Assembly (NCBI GenBank): GCA_003999685.1
Contig: CP021221.1
Span: 1 to 64,000 of the forward strand
Reading direction: 5' to 3'
Origin: Taiwanofungus camphoratus
Taxonomy: Eukaryota; Basidiomycota; Agaricomycetes; Polyporales; Taiwanofungaceae
Length of the DNA: 64,000 bases
The notes beneath the pieces are model-generated. The model ran no database searches and had not been told where the DNA came from. It saw only the letters and a list, made by a program, of their open reading frames with translations. Of the stretch, positions 58,313 to 64,000 are shown piece after piece. How positions within the stretch are numbered: position 1 is the stretch's first letter; each line of letters opens with the position of its first letter. A program made the position numbers and the translations under genes.

Positions 58313-59548
58313 TCAGTTCATTTCCACGCAGGACTTCGGGACGCTGCGAGCGCGGGTGCGGTATCGCTGCGCAATGGCATCCTCTAGCCCTTGCTGAATC
58401 GCAGAATTAGTCCCGATGCAGAACAGACGAATCTTTGCCAACCGGAGATCGCCCGATTGGTATTGTCGAGCGACATATGCGAGAATGGCCTCGTCGGAGG
58501 CTTCCGAGGCAGCCACTGACAATTTGCAGACGTCTGCCTTTATCTGTGCATGGCTCAGTCTATGGGCTCGTGAACCGTTCACAGTACGGATGCATACCTT
58601 TTCAGGAAGCTGGCTGAATGCATTCTGTTCCATCATTGTCGGGAAGCATCCTTGGTACAAACCTATGTAAAACCATCGTCCGTGCCGACGGACGATCAGC
58701 TCGTTCCTTCGGTTTCGAATTTGTTGCCACTTCTTCGTCTCTTTCCACCTCACGACGCCTTCCTTACCCTGACATAGTTGTTGGATGGGAAAAATAAGAA
58801 TAGCTTGATCTCTTCCCTTGAGCACCAGCTCGTTCCGGGCCAATAGGATCTTCGGAGGATTCCTACGATATGTAGCGTCAAATACATTCGACCCAGCACA
58901 GGCTCCAGTCTGGCTCACCGTGACTCTGACGACTGCATCTGCAAGTATCAAGGTCAGTCAGCGTGGTACTATCGTCGCATGGCCGCTCACAAGCTTGATC
59001 TTCTTCAAGTACTTCCAAGGACCCTCGTTCGCGCGGGAAGCAGGCACAATCTTACATTTAGCAGGTGGACCTCGTCGCGGAGCAAGAGGCCGCCATCGGT
59101 CCTGCTTTCTGCGTTCCACCAGGTGCGGGTTCACCTGCCAGGGGGTGCATACTACGCCTTTCTTCTTCAGGGGCTTTTTGAGTTGCGTTGCCGTCCGCTT
59201 GCCATTCTTTCCGTCACGACCGCCTATTGGCCTTTTGTTTCGCTGTTTAGCAGGCCAGGCTTGTGCGATGCCCGAGGCGGGTCGCGCTGCGTTCTGCTCG
59301 GGCTCAGCGGGGACAAATGGAATTTCAGAGTGAGTCCAAGTACTGACCTGCCCAATACGTGACTCGTTCTGCCCGTGCGCAGAATGAGTGTCGGCTGCAG
59401 GTGTCTTGGTGTTCGCGTTCGGATTCTGCTTTCGGGATCTGCGTAGATACTCTCAGCAACCGCCTACTGCTACTACTCGCATCGGAGCCGCGATGGCGTA
59501 TGCGCACACGCACGCCGCATCTGTTCGCGTTCAAGCTTACCTGCCCAT
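58313..59548 (-). CDS. Unrecognised protein with an RWFYIG core
   Basis: Exons (minus): 59548-59541 (8 nt), 59438-59056, 58938-58313; 338 residues. The N-terminal half is strongly basic and polar (KQRNKRPIGGRDGKNGKRTATQ in part, KKPLKKKGVV), so likely nuclear. The C-terminal half contains KILLARNELVLKGRDQA and RRHGRWFYIGLYQ. I know no function. The same RW(F/Y)Y(I/L)G(L/K)Y core occurs in the gene at 62563-63719, which suggests a fungal-specific domain. Intron 2 was placed at AAAT|GTAAGA because only that phase is compatible. Confidence 0.6.
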
Positions 59549-60124
59549 CTTGAGTAGAGTCTAGCTACAAGAAATCCACTATGTGTGTGGTCAAGAGATA
59601 TGGGAGACGAGTATTGGGAGCGCGAGGACGCATGCCAAGTGCCTTCCGACCCTGTTATATGGGTGGACGGAGCACATCGAATGCAGCCTCATCAAACTCA
59701 AGACGGGTCTCCATTCACCTGACCGAGCAAAACCAATACTTAGAGAAATGGCCATGCTATTTGGTAGAAGCACTGCTAAGATCCGGTGAGACGACTCGAG
59801 GAGACTTCAGTCTTCTATGAGGGGAGCCTCGTGTAATGATGTGCCTTTTCTATTCGCCAGCGGCCATCAAACAAGCTCGATAATTCCATTTAGTAACAGA
59901 AGTTGGCTAATTTCATTCAGTATACAATGTATACTAACAAAAGGAATGTAATACATGGGCATCTGATAACCTATATATACTCATAAATCATTGCAACGTC
60001 ATCGAGAGTTGCGGATGCTACCAATTGTCAGTAGACAGGAAAGTATAAACAAGATAGTGGCAGTAAAGGAGAGGTGAAGAGTTCCAGGTAGTTCAAGGGA
60101 TAAAAGTTGCCACAAGCTTTTGCC
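59549..60124. other. Intergenic, unknown gene to cyclin gene
   Basis: 576 bp. A plus-strand frame at 59581-59820 overlaps others in alternate frames and has no recognisable product. AT-rich near 59880-60000. Confidence 0.45.
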
Positions 60125-61096
60125 TTAAGGCGGCCACCATCGTGTGTTCGTACAATACCGACAATTGCACGGGACTGCTGAGCCAGATGAGAGCCCTCCG
60201 ACGCGTGGTTGCATGTAGCCTTGCTGCAGTGGATACGTTGGACGGCTAGGCGTGACTGTTGAGAACGATACAGGATACCTAGTGTTGTCAGGAAGATCCG
60301 AGAACGTAGAGTTCGCGAGCAACGCCTGGGAAGCAGAGACGAGAGGAGGCACAGACAGCGAAGTTGATTCAGCAGTGGGTTGATCATAAGATGTCATTGT
60401 TCCCAATGATGTATGCGAACTCCTCGTCGGAACGGTAATCGTGGCCATCGACGAGGTCGAGGCATAAATAGGGCCAGGGCCGCGGGTTCCAAACTCCTCC
60501 CGGGTCTCAATTTCGAATATCTTCAGAGCATTTGGATGGATGTTGAGGTCCCAGTCAAGAAAGCGGCACATCTCTCGCTCCATGTGGTTCAATTCCCGAA
60601 GTTTAAACATGCCCTGCCCTACTATAACCCAACACTTGTTCGAATAACACTCGTCCATCATCGTCTTTGCCGCAAGCATGTAGGCCGTGAGGAATAGGCG
60701 CTGCCCTGACCCTCCCCGTGCATGATGGTAACGGACTTTCAGTCGATGTAGAAGGTGGGCTGCAGCAAATGTTACCGACTTGGGCAGTTCTGTTCGATAG
60801 CATGCGTAAGCGATGAAGTGGGCCAAAGAAGATAATTGGAGAGGAAGAGGCGGTTTTGATGGTGGCAAATGCTGCGGACAACCGAAAAGATGTACCAGGA
60901 GTTTTGCGCACACTTTGGACGTCTCCTCATGTCCGTAATATGGGTCGGGCTGTACGAGTCGCCTGATAAACCGGAACTGTTTGTATCACTATCTTGATGC
61001 ACTCACCATGGGTTTAGAAACTGGCAGCGCTGCATTGTGCTCCACCTTGTTCGCCGCGACAGGCGGCACACGAGGAGCGAGGTATTGCTGAGGCAT
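60125..61096 (-). CDS. PCL/Pho80-type cyclin
   Basis: Partner for a Pho85-type cyclin-dependent kinase. Exons (minus) 61096-61007 and 60949-60125; 304 residues. The cyclin box starts YYGHEETSKVCAKLLVHLF and includes LAHFIAYACYRTELPKSVTFAAAHLLHRLK, FLTAYMLAAKTMMDE and LNHMEREMCRFLDWDL, a pattern shared by PCL cyclins of Agaricomycetes. The last 130 residues are Ser/Thr/Pro-rich, a likely phosphorylation region. The acceptor at CGTACAG (57-nt intron) was preferred to a nearer one that would leave a 30-nt intron. Confidence 0.83.
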
Positions 61097-62562
61097 GGCC
61101 AGGGTGAGGGATAGTGAGCTACAGGTCAGAGCGTGTCACAAGTATTTTATGGCCACAAAGCCACCCTCACGCCGCCAAAGCTGGTCGACGTCAAAGCATA
61201 GAGGAGAGCGAACACCTTCGATGTCGAGAGATAGGGTCATCAACCTTGAAGAGCACAAAGAGTATGTACGAGACTAAAAGGAAGTACAATGGCAAAAGAC
61301 ACGAAGATCTGCTGCAGAAAGTATCGAGTACAGTTGTCTCGAACAGATGGGAGCCAAATCGGACTACCACGCCGAAGGTGGCAGTCCAATAAAGGTCACG
61401 TATAAATCTTCCTGACCACGCCAAAAGAGCATATGGACAATGCAAGAGGAGCCTTACAATACAAGAGGTACCTAGACGCAAGAGGACGAATTGAGCTTGG
61501 GTCAAGGCCTGTGGCCAAAGTGAGAATTAATGAACAAAGTATCCGATGGCGATGTCGGAAAGGAAGATCAGTAGAGCACGACATGAACAAAACGTTCAGG
61601 AATAGATAGCAAACAGCATTAGACCTTCACCTCATGTTGTGCCTTTCAATACTCTTTTGCTCGTTAAGATAGTCATTATGATCTTGGTGGCAGAATTATG
61701 ACAACTTGATGTCCTTGATTGTACATTGCACTACTTTGTTAGGCTAGAATAATTGCCATTTATCATTTGTCGAGGACTTCCCGGTTCCAAGAGTATGCAT
61801 GTCAAAAGGAGAGTACTCTGTGATCCTAAGGCTCGGACGGCCGGTCTTCTGATGGCTGCCAGTGTGAAAGAACTTTGCTTCGTTTGAGTCTGCCTCCGGC
61901 TCGGAGACGGAGACGAATTGTTGGGAAACAGTCGTGGAGAGTTAGTTAGAGGAGTAAGAAAGGAAATCCAGCCATCACAGCATGCAAAACACATGCTTGC
62001 ATAAGGAAGGTCTCTCAGCCGGGAACTATCCGAGGCTTGTGTGCGACCGCAAACTGTGAGCCTTGATTGAAGCCTGAGGCCTTACGGACTCGAGGTCTGA
62101 GCTTGACTCTTTCGACTGTTCGGCCACTATGCTTTTGTATCTTGACTTGGGTAGACAGTGCGAGATATCGCCTGGACACCCACCAAGACAGTCGCCTGCC
62201 GCCACTTATGATCTGGACGATACATGAGTACCAAGCGTTAATCTCAGTGGCCTACACTGTTCCAGTACAGGATGTTTTACAAGCATTTGCACAAAGAATA
62301 CAAGGCCAGCCAACCGTATATGCTCCAGGCTTCCAAATCTTGTACACTATAATTCTCAAGGAATTGCTTCGCAAGGCAGCAAAGAAGCGTTTGTGTCGGA
62401 ATCAAACACCAAGGCCGGACCTATCTTCTCCGAATGAGTCAATTTAGGTCAATGAACCTAAGCAGCTGGTGAGACTTGAGTATACTTGACTGAACGCTGA
62501 GACAGATGTGTCCATCACGTACCTTCGCATCAGCCAATCCCTTCAATTAGTGTCCAGACTCA
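61097..62562. other. Gene-poor stretch
   Basis: 1.47 kb. The longest frame (62067-62447, plus) has 126 codons but no recognisable domain or splice partners. No repeat or RNA gene seen. Confidence 0.45.
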
Positions 62563-63719
62563 TCACCAGGGCAGTGCCCAGATATCAACGAACTCGGTGT
62601 CGCTCTCTTCATTGGTCGACGAAGAAGATCGTGTTTGGTGCCCCTTGATCATACTGACTAAACTCGCGTGAATATCTGGGTTGTACCCTACGCGCTGCAT
62701 GCAATATTTGGCGACCAAGATTTGCTTCGTCACGTAGAGGGACATAGCCTCTCTCCTGCCCCATTTACCACCTGCCGTCTGGTAAAGTAAGGGTTTTTGT
62801 ACCTTCGAGAAAGATTAGTATCGAAGGTCAGTTGTAAACATTCCAATAGCATACCTCCTGCGGCACGTCTGAAAAGTTCATGACCGCTAATGGTTCGGCA
62901 GCAACAGAGTATTTACCGAGATAGTACCATCTTCCATCAGATTCTCGCACGAACTCTGCTTGCCCCCGTTTCAAGAGTCGACTATGCATCGTGCTCTGGC
63001 TTAGTCGTCCATCCTCCAATACCCGGTGCGTCGGATTGAAGAGATATCCCGTATCTGGGAACTGGTCCCATGTGTATGTAGCACCCATCATACGTATTTT
63101 TCCAGCACCACTAACGTCGCACGACAACAGGTAAAATTTGTGTGCATGTCATGCTACATGTGACTTCTCACTCACATTATCTGAACGGCGTAGTGAGTAC
63201 TGCAACGAAGAGATCGAACCTGCCTTCAAATTACTGACCTTTCCAACTGCATTGAGGTATTTATGAGGGTGTTCCAGACTGGACTCTGCAAATGGTATCA
63301 TATCCTTCGGAAACGTCGTACACTCATTTGTCTGTTCTGCAGTGTGCTGATTTGACGCCAACGAGCTGTTCTTGGTGTCTTCGCCAAAGTCTTCTGCTGG
63401 AGGCGAGGGTGCAACTAAACGATCGACAGAGAGACTGATAAGCTTTTCTTGTTCCTGTAGCTCCATGAGCAGGCATCCACAATGATTCATGTGGTGTCTC
63501 ACGAGTTTCTTTCCGTCCTTTCGCCGAGCCTTACGGACTTGTTTTCTCAGCGTTGCGTTCAAATCCTGACGAGGGGTGCAATCATCGGTAACCCATAATA
63601 GCATCGTCACCTACCAGCGCATCCTTGAGCCTCTTCTGGACACGGACGAGCTCCTCATCCCGAGCCTTTAGGAGGGCTTGAAGTACCTCAGGATCCAAAC
63701 TCGCTGTAGCGTCAGCCAT
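62563..63719 (-). CDS. Unrecognised protein with an RWYYLG core
   Basis: Start MADATASLDPEVLQALLKARDEEL at 63719. Clear exons (minus) are 63719-63615 and 63565-63176; the next begins either at 63063 (FPDTGYLF) or slightly upstream and ends with PQEV across an intron at about 62840-62790; the last runs to the stop at 62563 (ending DTEFVDIWALPW). Total about 330 residues. The first part is helical and charged; the core DGRWYYLGKYSVA resembles RHGRWFYIGLYQ of the gene at 58313. The internal junction near 63060-63175 is unresolved. No function assigned. Confidence 0.55.
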
Positions 63720-64000
63720 GACACTTGCAAGGGTCGAATGCGAGCTGCTGTTAATGACTAACAGGGTGATATACTCATTACCATGCGTGAGCCGCAAGGC
63801 AAGCAAGAAGCAGTCAAATCCTATCGTCATTTCCTTGAAAGGGCTATGTATAGTATGTCGAGGCATATCATGGCTCTTCTCGAATCTATACCCACAGCCC
63901 TATACTTCGCTGAATTGATGGTACATCCTCGAACGTGCTCCTACGGTGGCCAAAGCAGCGTAAACAGGATCGTTATTGCTTCTACTCAGGCTCATTTACA
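63720..64000. other. Right edge of window
   Basis: 281 bp upstream of the last gene, presumably its promoter. No other feature can be supported. Confidence 0.4.

Noticed and set aside
60977-61006. 30-nt intron in the PCL cyclin gene
   Set aside because: Too short for spliceosomal removal; a 57-nt alternative with the acceptor at CGTACAG keeps the same frame.

Overview
The window is the left end of a chromosome from a filamentous basidiomycete, probably an Agaricomycete. Evidence: short introns (about 45-75 nt) in almost every gene, basidiomycete-type F-box/LRR proteins, a GC-balanced compact layout, and an endonuclease-free Penelope-like retroelement of the telomeric Coprina type. Position 1 lies in telomeric repeats whose C-rich strand reads inward, so the physical chromosome end is on the left. 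The repeat is mostly the 5-mer TTAGG with rare TTAGGG units.

1-8.5 kb is a layered subtelomere. From outside in: telomeric repeats; a whole-looking Coprina-like element (block A1 plus a 1,167-codon reverse transcriptase frame); telomeric repeats; a second copy of its 5' block (A2); telomeric repeats; a diverged third block (A3); telomeric repeats; then the 3' part of a Ty3/Gypsy chromodomain retrotransposon with its LTR. Each A block carries a sequence that folds as a complete hammerhead ribozyme, and the stems differ compensatorily between A1/A2 and A3. The reverse transcriptase frame contains a good 64-nt spliceosomal intron; removing it would end the protein early with a lysine-rich tail. 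The LTR element sits in a host gene, leaving a fragment at 8.48-9.04 kb. 9.0-10.1 kb holds a degenerate minisatellite and AT-rich sequence.

10.1-53.3 kb is ordinary core genome, dense with conserved genes: TSR3, mitoribosomal mL41, mitochondrial AsnRS, SmD1, a PPR protein, a membrane-anchored PDI, CGI121, SCO1, NDUFB7, RPN10, actin, SEC14, NEP1, FUR1, CCT2, an F-box protein, a PMT mannosyltransferase, cyclin C, mitochondrial malate dehydrogenase, TSR2, GRC3, a small unknown protein and a second F-box paralogue. Ribosome synthesis is over-represented: NEP1 and TSR3 act in turn on the same 18S rRNA nucleotide, and TSR2 and GRC3 also serve rRNA or ribosome maturation. Mitochondrial function is the second theme (mL41, AsnRS, SCO1, NDUFB7, MDH, probably the PPR protein).

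53.3-64 kb is sparser: a histidine phosphatase, a PCL-type cyclin and two unrecognised spliced genes, separated by long stretches where I see no convincing gene. Exon structures were worked out by hand from splice signals, reading frame and family conservation; totals were checked to be whole codons unless stated.
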